From the NCBI GenBank assembly GCA_947175975.1, contig CAMWOX010000005.1, forward strand, positions 1 to 30,699: a stretch of 30,699 bases of DNA. Reading direction: 5' to 3'. Made by a program: the position numbers and the translations under genes. This stretch comes from an uncultured Ruminococcus sp. (GTDB lineage Bacteria; Bacillota; Clostridia; Oscillospirales; Ruminococcaceae). The notes under the pieces are model-generated. The model ran no database searches. It saw nothing but the letters and a program-made list of their open reading frames with translations, and was not told where the DNA came from. This document shows, in pieces, positions 23,529-30,699 of the stretch. The number at the start of each line of letters is the position of its first letter. Within the stretch, counting starts at the first letter, position 1.

Positions 23529-24437
23529 CTAAACATTAATATATTTTCTTATGCTGACAGCACTGCCAACCGCACCGATCAACGCACCGCCAAGCAAATA
23601 TGCAAATGTTACAGGAAGATAAATCGCCTCAAACCGGATCATACTGCCTACACCAATAATACTGAGCAAGGCAACCTGATTCTGTAAAATTCCTGCAACA
23701 GCATCATAAACAACCCATGTAATGACCAATGCACCACATCCGGCAAAGAATCCAGTAATCATGCCTTCAATGAAAAACGGCAGACGGATAAATACATTCG
23801 TTGCACCGACATATTTCATAATCTGGATTTCTTCCCGGCGGGAATAAACGCTTGTCCTTGCTGTGTTAGAAATAATCACAATGGAAACAAAAATCATTGC
23901 CAGAATCAATGCACTCATAACCCAGGTCAAAGTTATTCTCAGCTGTGTGACAATGGCAACAAAATCATATGGCGCACGGACATTATAAACATGATCTAGA
24001 TTTTCAAGCTGTGAGACAGTCTTACTCATCTGCCGAATGTCCTTTACCCGGATCCGGAAAGAATCAATCAAAGGATTGTCATCACCGAGTGACTCAAATA
24101 AAATATCATAATCCGTCATCTGCTCTTTCCAATCCTGATAGGCTTCATCCCTGGAATAAAAATTCACTTCTGCAACATTCTGCATCTGATAAATCTCATT
24201 ACCAATCCGGTTGATTTCTTCCGTACTGGTATCTTCATCCAGATAAAGAATGACTTCATTCTGAGATTCTGCACCGCCGATCATAGAATCCATATTCTGA
24301 TATGCCAGCACAGAAATACCGACCAGTACGAGTGACACAAGCAACGCACAGAAAGACGCAAAAGCCATCATGCGATTTTTCCAGATATTCTCTATGCCCT
24401 GTTCTACCAGATACCGTATTCCGCTAATCTTCATCAT
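23529..24437 (-). CDS. ftsX: Cell-division ABC transporter permease FtsX
   Basis: A 302-residue membrane protein with the FtsX layout: one N-terminal helix (residues 24-46), an extracellular domain (about 55-165), then three helices (about 170-290). It includes the conserved ISNTARTSVYSRREEIQIMKYVGAT segment at the cytoplasmic coupling site and ends IRKYINV. FtsX carries conformational change from FtsE across the membrane to a peptidoglycan hydrolase. Its ATG overlaps the end of ftsE by 14 bases, so the two are translationally coupled. A second Met follows the first directly; either may be used. Confidence 0.95.
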   Translation of the reverse strand: MMKISGIRYLVEQGIENIWKNRMMAFASFCALLVSLVLVGISVLAYQNMDSMIGGAESQNEVILYLDEDTSTEEINRIGNEIYQMQNVAEVNFYSRDEAYQDWKEQMTDYDILFESLGDDNPLIDSFRIRVKDIRQMSKTVSQLENLDHVYNVRAPYDFVAIVTQLRITLTWVMSALILAMIFVSIVIISNTARTSVYSRREEIQIMKYVGATNVFIRLPFFIEGMITGFFAGCGALVITWVVYDAVAGILQNQVALLSIIGVGSMIRFEAIYLPVTFAYLLGGALIGAVGSAVSIRKYINV

Positions 24438-25143
24438 TCAAATTCCCCAGATCTTCCAGAAATTCATCGTCCGAGCCTTCCATGATCTCATCAAATACAA
24501 TCTGTCCTTCTGTGATATTAATAATCCTGCCCCCGAATCTCCTGACAAGCTCGTGTTCATGCGTTACCATCAGGATAGTTGTCCCCTGCCTGTTGATACT
24601 TCTCAGCAGTTCCACAATCTCATAAGACAGCTCCGGATCAATATTACCCGTCGGCTCATCTGCAATAATTAGACTTGGATCATTCACCAAAGCCCTTGCA
24701 ATTGCCACACGTTGCTTTTCACCGCCGGACAATTCTGTCGGATAGGAATTTGCCTTTGCCTGCAAGCCGACCAGACTAATCACATAAGGCACTCTTTTGC
24801 GAATATATTTCCGGGGTGCATCAATCACACGAAGTACAAATGCAATATTTTCATAGACTGTCATGGAAGAAATCAGCCGGAAATCCTGGAAAACAACGCC
24901 GATTGTACGTCTTAATTCCGGAACTTTGCGTTTTTTCATGTGATTCAACTGATACCCGTTGACAGTCACTGTACCGCTGGTAGCATCAATTTCTTTCAGC
25001 AATAATTTAATCAATGTGCTTTTTCCTGCACCGGATGCACCAACTACAAATGCAAAATCGCCGTCATTGATTTTCAGATTCACATGCTCCAGGGCATCCA
25101 CACCACTGGAATATGTCACAGACACGTCTTTGAGTTCAACCAT
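24424..25143 (-). CDS. ftsE: Cell-division ATP-binding protein FtsE
   Basis: A 239-residue ABC ATPase. Walker A is GASGAGKS at 35-42, followed by the Q-loop VFQDFRL, signature LSGGEKQRVAIARAL, Walker B LIIADEPTGN, and the H-loop VTHEHELV. The length and the partner ftsX define it as FtsE. The last 20 residues are acidic (MEGSDDEFLEDLGNLNDED), an extension beyond the usual end near residue 220. SD AAAGGCGG precedes ATG. It is the first gene of ftsE-ftsX-M23-ctpA; I see no clear promoter in the 94-base gap, which holds a strong hairpin. Confidence 0.96.
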   Translation of the reverse strand: MVELKDVSVTYSSGVDALEHVNLKINDGDFAFVVGASGAGKSTLIKLLLKEIDATSGTVTVNGYQLNHMKKRKVPELRRTIGVVFQDFRLISSMTVYENIAFVLRVIDAPRKYIRKRVPYVISLVGLQAKANSYPTELSGGEKQRVAIARALVNDPSLIIADEPTGNIDPELSYEIVELLRSINRQGTTILMVTHEHELVRRFGGRIINITEGQIVFDEIMEGSDDEFLEDLGNLNDED

Positions 25144-25178
25144 AAAATCCGCCTTTCATTACTTCTGACAAAGACATT

Positions 25179-25212
25179 GCCTAATCTCCGGAGTCAGCTC
25201 CGGACATCAGGC
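25179..25212 (-). terminator. Strong GC-rich hairpin between the PucR-type gene and ftsE
   Basis: TCCGGAG 25187-25193 pairs with CTCCGGA 25198-25204 and an outer GCCT 25179-25182 pairs with AGGC 25209-25212. On the minus strand it is followed by AATGTCTTTG, a poor U-tract, so it may be a weak terminator or an mRNA processing element. Confidence 0.5.
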
Positions 25213-25237
25213 AACAAGCACATACGCAGAAATAAGA

Positions 25238-26323
25238 TCAGAACTTTGTTGGCTCCGCCTGCAGATATTTCTTGACCATCAGTGCAATCTTGAAAATAAT
25301 CGCATGGTCAAATTCTCTCAGGTCAAGACCTGTCAGCTTCTTGATTTTCTCTAATCTGTACACGAGTGTATTACGATGCACGAATAATTTTCTGGAAGTC
25401 TCAGAAACATTCAGATTATTCTCAAAGAATTTCTGAATCGTGAACAACGTTTCATGGTCGAGAGATTCGATACTGCCACGCTTGAATACTTCGTGCAGGA
25501 ATGTCTCGCAAAGTTTGTTCGGCAGATGATAAATCAGGCGTGCAATTCCCAGATTATCATAGCTGACAATAATTTTGTCTGTATCAAACACTTTACCGAC
25601 TTCAAGAGCCGTCTGTGCTTCTTTGTAGGAAGAGGACAGATCTTTCACGCTTGTAACGGCTGTACCGATTCCCACATTGACTCTTGTGTAAAACTCGCTG
25701 CTGAGTGTATCAGCAATGGATCTAGCAAGCTTTTCAAGATCCTTGGAATCCACGCTGCTTTTGATTTCTTTCACAAGCACAATATCAGATTCTGTAATAT
25801 TAAATACAAAATCCTTATTTTTATCCGGAAACAGATTCTGGATTACATCATAAGCAGAAATATCATTAGAAGAAACAACACGGATCAGCAATACCACCCG
25901 GCTGATTTCAGCATTGAAATGCAGTTCCCTTGCCTTGATAATAATATCACCTGGCAAAACATTATCCAGAACAACATTCTTGATAAAATTATTTCTATCA
26001 TATTTTTCATCATAATACTGCTTGATATTGGACAATGTAATCGCAAGAATACTTGCATACCTGGCAGCAGTTTCATCCGTACCCTCAACAAATACAGCAT
26101 AGTCCGGCTTTGTATGTGCGCCAAACGGCTTGTAAGTATAGCCGTCTCTGACAAAAATATCATGTGTATCACTCAAATCAAGAGATACAAATTCATTTGT
26201 TGTACCGATTTTTGACAATTCACTGCAAGCAATAATGGTCGCAGTTTCATCCACAACGCCGATTGTTGTATCCATTGTGTCACGCATCTGGTGTACAAGA
26301 CCTTGAAACAATCTGTTAGACAT
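25238..26323 (-). CDS. PucR/CdaR-family transcriptional regulator
   Basis: A 361-residue regulator. The N-terminal part (about 1-110) is a variable sensor-like domain, the middle (120-270) fits the GGDEF-like CdaR domain, and the C-terminal 60 residues are the PucR helix-turn-helix: FFENNLNVSETSRKLFVHRNTLVYRLEKIKKLTGLDLREFDHAI. Family members control sugar diacid, purine or amino-acid use, or act more widely; there is no catabolic operon beside it, so its targets cannot be named. It is followed by ftsE across a 94-base gap with a GC-rich hairpin, so read-through is possible. SD AAGGAAA is 7 bases before ATG. The 239-base gap upstream is AT-rich; a TACAAT box is present without a convincing -35. 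Confidence 0.87.
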   Translation of the reverse strand: MSNRLFQGLVHQMRDTMDTTIGVVDETATIIACSELSKIGTTNEFVSLDLSDTHDIFVRDGYTYKPFGAHTKPDYAVFVEGTDETAARYASILAITLSNIKQYYDEKYDRNNFIKNVVLDNVLPGDIIIKARELHFNAEISRVVLLIRVVSSNDISAYDVIQNLFPDKNKDFVFNITESDIVLVKEIKSSVDSKDLEKLARSIADTLSSEFYTRVNVGIGTAVTSVKDLSSSYKEAQTALEVGKVFDTDKIIVSYDNLGIARLIYHLPNKLCETFLHEVFKRGSIESLDHETLFTIQKFFENNLNVSETSRKLFVHRNTLVYRLEKIKKLTGLDLREFDHAIIFKIALMVKKYLQAEPTKF

Positions 26324-26562
26324 AAGCAGATTTCCTTTCTATTTTCAATTCTGATTTTCTTGTTATCATTCACACAATTTACATATTACAGATTGTAACA
26401 CAAATTCATGAACGCAATATGAACAAATTGTTAATTTTATTTTTATTTTCGTGAAAATGGTGAATATTTTCAAACTTGTTTGTATATTCATCACAAAAAT
26501 CAAATCCCTGAAACAAACAATTTATTTTCTATTCTGTCCGGCTTGTAATGATTCTGTAAGAT

Positions 26563-28269
26563 TTAGTCTTCTTTCTTTTCCATTCTCTCTGGACAATCAA
26601 TCTTTAGAATTGCCATTGCATTGCGGAGCGTCTGACGGACTGCCTTGCAGAGACCCGTTCTCATCTCACGCAGTTCCGGCGTTTCTGCATTCTTGACAGA
26701 ACAGTTGTCATAGAATCTATGAAACAGCGTTGCCAGTTCTATTGCATATTTGGTGATCCTAGATGCATCATAATTTTTCGCTGCATTGATAATCTCAGAT
26801 GGAAAAACTGCCAGATGCCGGATCAGTTCGATTTCCTGAGGTGTTTCCGGTGCAGGGAGATCTTTCACGGGCGTTCCCTCCAGGTAGAGATTTTCCTGCT
26901 GAAGCGTTCTCAAGATACTGCAAATTCTGGCATGTGCATACTGGACATAATAAACCGGATTCTGAGAAGACTGATTGACTGCCAGATCCAGATCAAACTC
27001 AAAATGCGAATTTGCCTCACGCATGTTAAAGAAGAATCTTGCCGCATCCAACGGAATTTCTTCGAGCAGGCTCACTAAACCGATGGCTTTACCGCTTCTT
27101 TTGGAAACTTTGATTGGCTGACCATCACGGAGCAGAATTACCATTTGCATCAAGACAACATCGAGCTTGTCCGTATTCACATCCAGTGCTTTCAGTGCAG
27201 CTTTGAGTCTCGGCACATAACCATGATGATCTGCACCCAGAACATTAATTGCCTTGTCAAAATTTCTGGTGACTAACTTGTCACAGTGATAAGCAATATC
27301 TGGAACGATATATGTCGGAATACCATTGGCTCTCACAAGTACGAAATCCTTATCTGCACCAAACTGTTCGGCTTTAAACCAGATTGCACCGTCCTGCTCA
27401 TAAGTATAGCCTTTCTCTGTGAGTGTTTCTACAATCCGCATCACACTGCCATCATTATGCAGTTTGCTTTCTTTGTACCAGTTATCATAGACAACACGGT
27501 AGCTTTTCAGATCACGTTCTAATCCTGCAATATTCTTTGGAAGAGCAAAGGCAACCAAAGCATCTCTCCTGATTTTGCTTTCGCAATCCTGAAATTGATT
27601 GCCGTTTTCCGCATAGAAAGCTTCTGCATGTGCTGTAATATCCGCACCATGATAGGCATCCTCCGGCATCACAGCATCCTGACCGCATTTCTGCAAATAG
27701 CGTACTTCAAGAGAAGTTGCGAATTTTTCAATCTGATTGCCCGCATCATTGACATAAAATTCCCGTTCTGTATGCCAGCCTGTCCATTCCAGGAGGGATG
27801 CAATGCCGTCTCCCAGAGCCGCACCCCGGGCATTGCCAACATGCATCGGACCTGTGGGGTTAGCGGACACAAATTCCACTAATGCACGCTTGCCAGCACC
27901 AATATCAGATTTGCCATAATCATCCTGTTCTGTGAGAACTGCCTGAACGGTATCAGAAAACCAGTTTTTCCTCAGGAAAAAATTCATAAAGCCCGGACCT
28001 GCAATTTCCACTCTTTCAAAATAGCTCCCTGTGAGAATCAAATCTTCTGCAAGTAATTCCGCAATTTTTCTTGGTGGCATGTGCAGTGCCTTTGCGGAAA
28101 CCATTGCAATATTTGCAGCAAAATCTCCATGCGATTTATCCGCCGGAATCTCAATCTGAAATGCCGGGATCGGCTCTGCGGCAATCTTTCCTTCTGCCAC
28201 AAGCTGTCCCATTGCCTGAAGTAAAATTTCCTTCAACTGCGACTGTGCAGTCTGAATCATATTTATCAT
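26563..28269 (-). CDS. argS: Arginyl-tRNA synthetase
   Basis: A 568-residue class I synthetase that charges tRNA-Arg. It has the N-terminal Add1 domain (1-90), the HIGH-equivalent in SANPTGPMHVGNARGAALGD, NDAGNQ, the KMSKS-equivalent in IKVSKRSGKAIGL, and the C-terminal DALR anticodon-binding domain with NPVYYVQYAHARICSIL. The length is normal for the family. SD AAGGAG lies 11 bases before ATG 28269. It follows the DUF1934 gene by 22 bases, an order also known in Bacillus (ywiB-argS), and is last in the ddl-murI-DUF1934-argS block. No good terminator is seen after it. Confidence 0.97.
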   Translation of the reverse strand: MINMIQTAQSQLKEILLQAMGQLVAEGKIAAEPIPAFQIEIPADKSHGDFAANIAMVSAKALHMPPRKIAELLAEDLILTGSYFERVEIAGPGFMNFFLRKNWFSDTVQAVLTEQDDYGKSDIGAGKRALVEFVSANPTGPMHVGNARGAALGDGIASLLEWTGWHTEREFYVNDAGNQIEKFATSLEVRYLQKCGQDAVMPEDAYHGADITAHAEAFYAENGNQFQDCESKIRRDALVAFALPKNIAGLERDLKSYRVVYDNWYKESKLHNDGSVMRIVETLTEKGYTYEQDGAIWFKAEQFGADKDFVLVRANGIPTYIVPDIAYHCDKLVTRNFDKAINVLGADHHGYVPRLKAALKALDVNTDKLDVVLMQMVILLRDGQPIKVSKRSGKAIGLVSLLEEIPLDAARFFFNMREANSHFEFDLDLAVNQSSQNPVYYVQYAHARICSILRTLQQENLYLEGTPVKDLPAPETPQEIELIRHLAVFPSEIINAAKNYDASRITKYAIELATLFHRFYDNCSVKNAETPELREMRTGLCKAVRQTLRNAMAILKIDCPERMEKKED

Positions 28270-28291
28270 AATCTGTAAGGCTCCTTAAAAA

Positions 28292-28723
28292 TCATATTTT
28301 CTGTTTTTCAATCTGAAGTGAAATCACGTTTTCCGTCAGCAAACCTGCATCTGCATTCACAGTATAACACAAATCCAGTGTACCGCCCTCATCCGTCAGA
28401 TGATTCCTGACATACTTGCCGTGAATGATAAAAGAAACATTTCCATATGGTGTTGTGTAACTGCAAAAATGCTTTTTGCCAGGAAGTATCACAAGATTTG
28501 TGCTGAACTCTCCTGTTCTGAATACAGTGACCATATCATCCGGTGCAACGCACAGCTTCGTCATAGAATTGCCCATCCCGGAAGCCTCTGCCTCCGGATA
28601 TGTAATACAGCGTTCTCCCTTCTGGGTTTTGGTGTAGAGAATCTCTGTATCAAGACTCACTTCCGTTTCATCCTGTTCATCACGCTGAATATTATTTAAT
28701 TTCATAATCCAAACTTCTTTCAA
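28292..28723 (-). CDS. DUF1934 (YwiB-like) beta-barrel protein
   Basis: A small protein of about 143 residues with the DUF1934 pattern: a beta-rich sequence with ITYPEAEASGMGNSMTKLCV, VTVFRTGEFSTNLVILPGKKHFCSYTTPYG and a C-terminal LCYTVNADAGLLTENVISLQIE. These proteins have a calycin-like barrel fold of unknown function and are commonly found directly upstream of argS, as here. Start is unclear: GTG 28732 overlaps the SD; TTG 28723 is 5 bases after GGGGTGG; ATG 28705 has only a weak AAAGAAG. I used TTG 28723. Confidence 0.8.
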   Translation of the reverse strand: MKEVWIMKLNNIQRDEQDETEVSLDTEILYTKTQKGERCITYPEAEASGMGNSMTKLCVAPDDMVTVFRTGEFSTNLVILPGKKHFCSYTTPYGNVSFIIHGKYVRNHLTDEGGTLDLCYTVNADAGLLTENVISLQIEKQKI

Positions 28724-28753
28724 AATAACCACCCCTTTTTCTTAACATCCTTA

Positions 28754-29572
28754 CTAAATATGCAGACTGAAAACCTGACCATCTGCGGCATCCGGCAGGA
28801 AATGCCTTGCATTCTCCCGGAAACTTTCTACACTGTCACTGACATAATAAATATTATGCCCCGATTCTGTACGATCTGTGAGAAGATGCTGTTGTGTGAG
28901 ACATTTTTTTGCGTACTTGGCAGCTTCTTCCCCTGCGGAAATCAGATTCACATGCTCTCCCATAATATCTGCGATAATCTCCCGGATAATCGGATAATGC
29001 GTACAACCCATGATCAATGTATCTGCCCCAGCTTTTTTGATTGGCATGAGATATTCTTCTGCGGCAAGTCTTGTAATCTGATTATTCCGGTTTGTATAGC
29101 CATATTCAACCAAGTGTACCAGCAAGGGACAAGCCATCGCTGTGACAGCAATCCCGGGATCAATGGCATGAATGGCATTTACATAGCCATTGCTCCTGAT
29201 TGTCGCAGGTGTCCCGATAATGCCGATATGCCTGTTTTTTGTTAGTGTGCAAGCTGTCCTTGCTGCCGGATAGACAACACCTGTAAACGGCATATCCTCC
29301 ACAGGAGAATCCATTCCGAGTGCGGAACTGACCGTACCACAGGCAGCTATGATCATCTTGACAGGATGCTGCCGTAGTACAGCAATATCCTCTTTGGTAT
29401 ATCTAAGAATTGTCTGCCGGCTTCTCGTACCATAAGGCACTCTGGCAGTATCGCCAAAAAAGATAATATTCTCCTGCGGCAAAATCCTGTTTAATTCCTT
29501 GACGGCTGTCAATCCTCCTAAACCGGAGTCAAAAACACCAATTGCATTCTGATTCTTATTCTGCTCTGTCAT
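28754..29572 (-). CDS. murI: Glutamate racemase
   Basis: A 272-residue enzyme that makes D-glutamate for peptidoglycan. It has IGVFDSGLGGLTAVKEL at 11-27, FGDTARVPYGTRS at 39-51, catalytic C78 in AACGTVSS (Gly replaces the Asn usual after Cys) and second catalytic C190 in MGCTHYP. SD GAGGTGA is 4 bases before ATG. It follows ddl by 9 bases and precedes the DUF1934 gene by 21 bases, so D-Glu and D-Ala-D-Ala supply are co-expressed. Confidence 0.95.
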   Translation of the reverse strand: MTEQNKNQNAIGVFDSGLGGLTAVKELNRILPQENIIFFGDTARVPYGTRSRQTILRYTKEDIAVLRQHPVKMIIAACGTVSSALGMDSPVEDMPFTGVVYPAARTACTLTKNRHIGIIGTPATIRSNGYVNAIHAIDPGIAVTAMACPLLVHLVEYGYTNRNNQITRLAAEEYLMPIKKAGADTLIMGCTHYPIIREIIADIMGEHVNLISAGEEAAKYAKKCLTQQHLLTDRTESGHNIYYVSDSVESFRENARHFLPDAADGQVFSLHI

Positions 29573-29581
29573 GCATTCACC

Positions 29582-30655
29582 TCAACAGGTTCGTTCTGCT
29601 TTCATTGCCTGTTCAATCAGCTTATCAATCAGATAAGACGGTCTCATGCCCATATGTTCCATTAATTTCGGATACATACTGATCTGTGTAAAACCTGGCA
29701 TTGTATTAATCTCATTCAGGATAATTTCACCGTCTTCTTTCAGGAAGAAATCCACACGAGAAAGCCCCTTGCAACCCATCGCCATATATGCCTTAACTGC
29801 AATCTCCTGAATGGCACGACTCTTTTCAACAGGCAGATCTGCCGGAATTGCCAATTTAGAATCACTGAGAATATATTTTGCATCGAAATCATAGAACGTA
29901 TTGCAAGCCTCGATTTCCCCGACAAAAGAAGCAAAGGGTGCATCATAACCGAATACGGCAGTTTCCAGTTCTCTGCCTGTAATGCATTCTTCCACAATGA
30001 CTTTGCTGTCATGCTCAAATGCTTCTCTGACAGCATCAAGCAGCTGTTTCGGATTTTCCGCACGGTTTACACCGATAGAAGATCCAGCATTGGCAGGCTT
30101 AACAAACAATGGATAACCCAGTTCCTGTGCGATTTCTGTGCATCTAAACTCCAATCGAGAAAGATCCCTTTGATAGATTACTCGCCATTTTGCCGTGTGG
30201 ATTCCGTTGTAATCCAGGATTGTATGTGTGACAGCCTTATCCATGCAGGCGGCTGATGCCAACAGCCCACAACCAACATAAGGAATCCTTGCCAGATCCA
30301 ATAAACCCTGCACTGTGCCGTCCTCGCCGTTCTTACCATGCAGAACAGGAAACACGACATCTACTTTTCTGAGTGTTGCCGTACCATGATCCATTGTAAT
30401 AAATCCTTTATGCACAGTATCCGGTGACAGAACGGCAGAGACGCAGTCCGGATTCTGTTCCCATTTTCCGGATTCGATTGCAGAAACATCTCCTGGATAA
30501 TAGAGCCATCTGCCCTTTTTCGTAATCCCCACACAAAGTACCTCATACTTGTCCCTGGGGATATTTTCAATCACATGCGTTGCAGATTTCAGCGAAATAT
30601 CGTGTTCACTGGATGCACCGCCGAACAATACAGCGACTTTGATTTTATTAGCCAA
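29582..30655 (-). CDS. ddl: D-alanine--D-alanine ligase
   Basis: A 357-residue ATP-grasp enzyme joining two D-Ala for the peptidoglycan stem. It has the N-terminal VAVLFGGASSEHDISLKSA, LHGKNGEDGTVQG, PLFVKPANAGSSIGV and C-terminal LSRVDFFLKEDGEIILNEINTMPGFT. The omega-loop YDFDAKY is that of D-Ala-D-Ala enzymes rather than Van-type D-Lac or D-Ser ligases. Start: GTG 30664 lies inside the SD AAAGGAG; TTG 30655 is 8 bases after it and gives MANKIKVAVLFGG, so I use TTG. It is the first gene of the ddl-murI-DUF1934-argS block. Confidence 0.94.
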   Translation of the reverse strand: MANKIKVAVLFGGASSEHDISLKSATHVIENIPRDKYEVLCVGITKKGRWLYYPGDVSAIESGKWEQNPDCVSAVLSPDTVHKGFITMDHGTATLRKVDVVFPVLHGKNGEDGTVQGLLDLARIPYVGCGLLASAACMDKAVTHTILDYNGIHTAKWRVIYQRDLSRLEFRCTEIAQELGYPLFVKPANAGSSIGVNRAENPKQLLDAVREAFEHDSKVIVEECITGRELETAVFGYDAPFASFVGEIEACNTFYDFDAKYILSDSKLAIPADLPVEKSRAIQEIAVKAYMAMGCKGLSRVDFFLKEDGEIILNEINTMPGFTQISMYPKLMEHMGMRPSYLIDKLIEQAMKAERTC

Positions 30656-30663
30656 AAAAAACA

Positions 30664-30670
30664 CTCCTTT
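30664..30670 (-). promoter_or_regulatory. Ribosome binding site of ddl, selecting a TTG start
   Basis: AAAGGAG on the minus strand, 8 bases before TTG 30655; the alternative GTG at 30664 overlaps it. A possible -10 (TATTAT) lies just upstream, but the matching -35 would fall near or outside the window edge. Confidence 0.6.
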
Positions 30671-30699
30671 TGTTAGGGTTCATAATATATTAATAATAC

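Noticed and set aside
26324..26562. Regulatory RNA or small gene in the 239-base gap before the PucR-type gene
   Set aside because: The stretch is AT-rich with one TACAAT box but no matching -35, no strong hairpin and no frame with a ribosome site; I see nothing firm.
29582..30655. Vancomycin-resistance D-Ala-D-Lac or D-Ala-D-Ser ligase
   Set aside because: The omega-loop YDFDAKY fits D-Ala-D-Ala ligases, and there is no vanH, vanX or vanT neighbour.
1..30699. CRISPR array, tRNA, rRNA or complete insertion sequence
   Set aside because: No regularly spaced repeats, no cloverleaf in any intergenic gap, and no transposase or integrase motifs.

Overview
The window looks like chromosome from an anaerobic, low-to-moderate GC Clostridia species close to Ruminococcus (Oscillospiraceae). 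The pointers are a secreted lysozyme ending in a type I dockerin (a cellulosome-type module), an ftsE-ftsX-M23-ctpA cell-division block, a ddl-murI-DUF1934-argS block, purine-rich Shine-Dalgarno sites with some TTG starts, and several near-perfect sigma-A promoters. All genes except the first one and one non-coding RNA are on the minus strand, so transcription mostly runs from high to low coordinates.

Layout, left to right. 56-844 (+): a DUF1624/acyltransferase-like membrane protein, converging on 821-2957 (-): thymidylate-kinase-like protein, zinc-type macrodomain hydrolase and ThrH-type HAD phosphatase. 3068-4993: a large DUF2079 membrane protein with its own consensus promoter. 5175-12155: a Ter stress module made of an AAA-TerD fusion, four TerD proteins, a TerA-like protein and, first in the operon, a PMCA-type calcium ATPase. 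12333-16249: the bacterial Pnkp-Hen1 RNA repair pair (end healing/sealing plus 2'-O-methylation), driven by a TTGACA-N17-TATAAT promoter inside the end of the next gene. 16309-18867: copper P-type ATPase CopA with heavy-metal domains at both ends.

18880-19379 is a 500-base stretch without a protein gene. It holds a consensus promoter on the + strand and a highly structured RNA whose 3' half looks like the HEARO/omega RNA class that guides IscB nucleases, but no iscB is present. Two related 39-base hairpins flank it. An 18-base stretch near its 5' end is complementary, with one G-U pair, to the mRNA of the adjacent lysozyme. This is the most unusual object in the window.

19380-20429: dockerin lysozyme. 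20571-25143: FtsE and FtsX (a membrane switch that activates peptidoglycan hydrolases), a coiled-coil M23/LytM hydrolase that is the probable FtsEX partner, and a CtpA-type S41 protease. 25238-26323: a PucR/CdaR-type regulator. 26563-30664: ArgRS, a DUF1934 protein, glutamate racemase and D-Ala-D-Ala ligase.

Functionally, the centre (about 5.1-19.3 kb) is an envelope/metal/RNA-damage stress neighbourhood: Ca2+ export plus Ca2+-binding TerD proteins, RNA repair, Cu+ export and an orphan transposon-derived RNA. The right third is peptidoglycan synthesis and remodelling. All functional calls come from motif reading, with no database search; co-function across operons is inference from proximity only.
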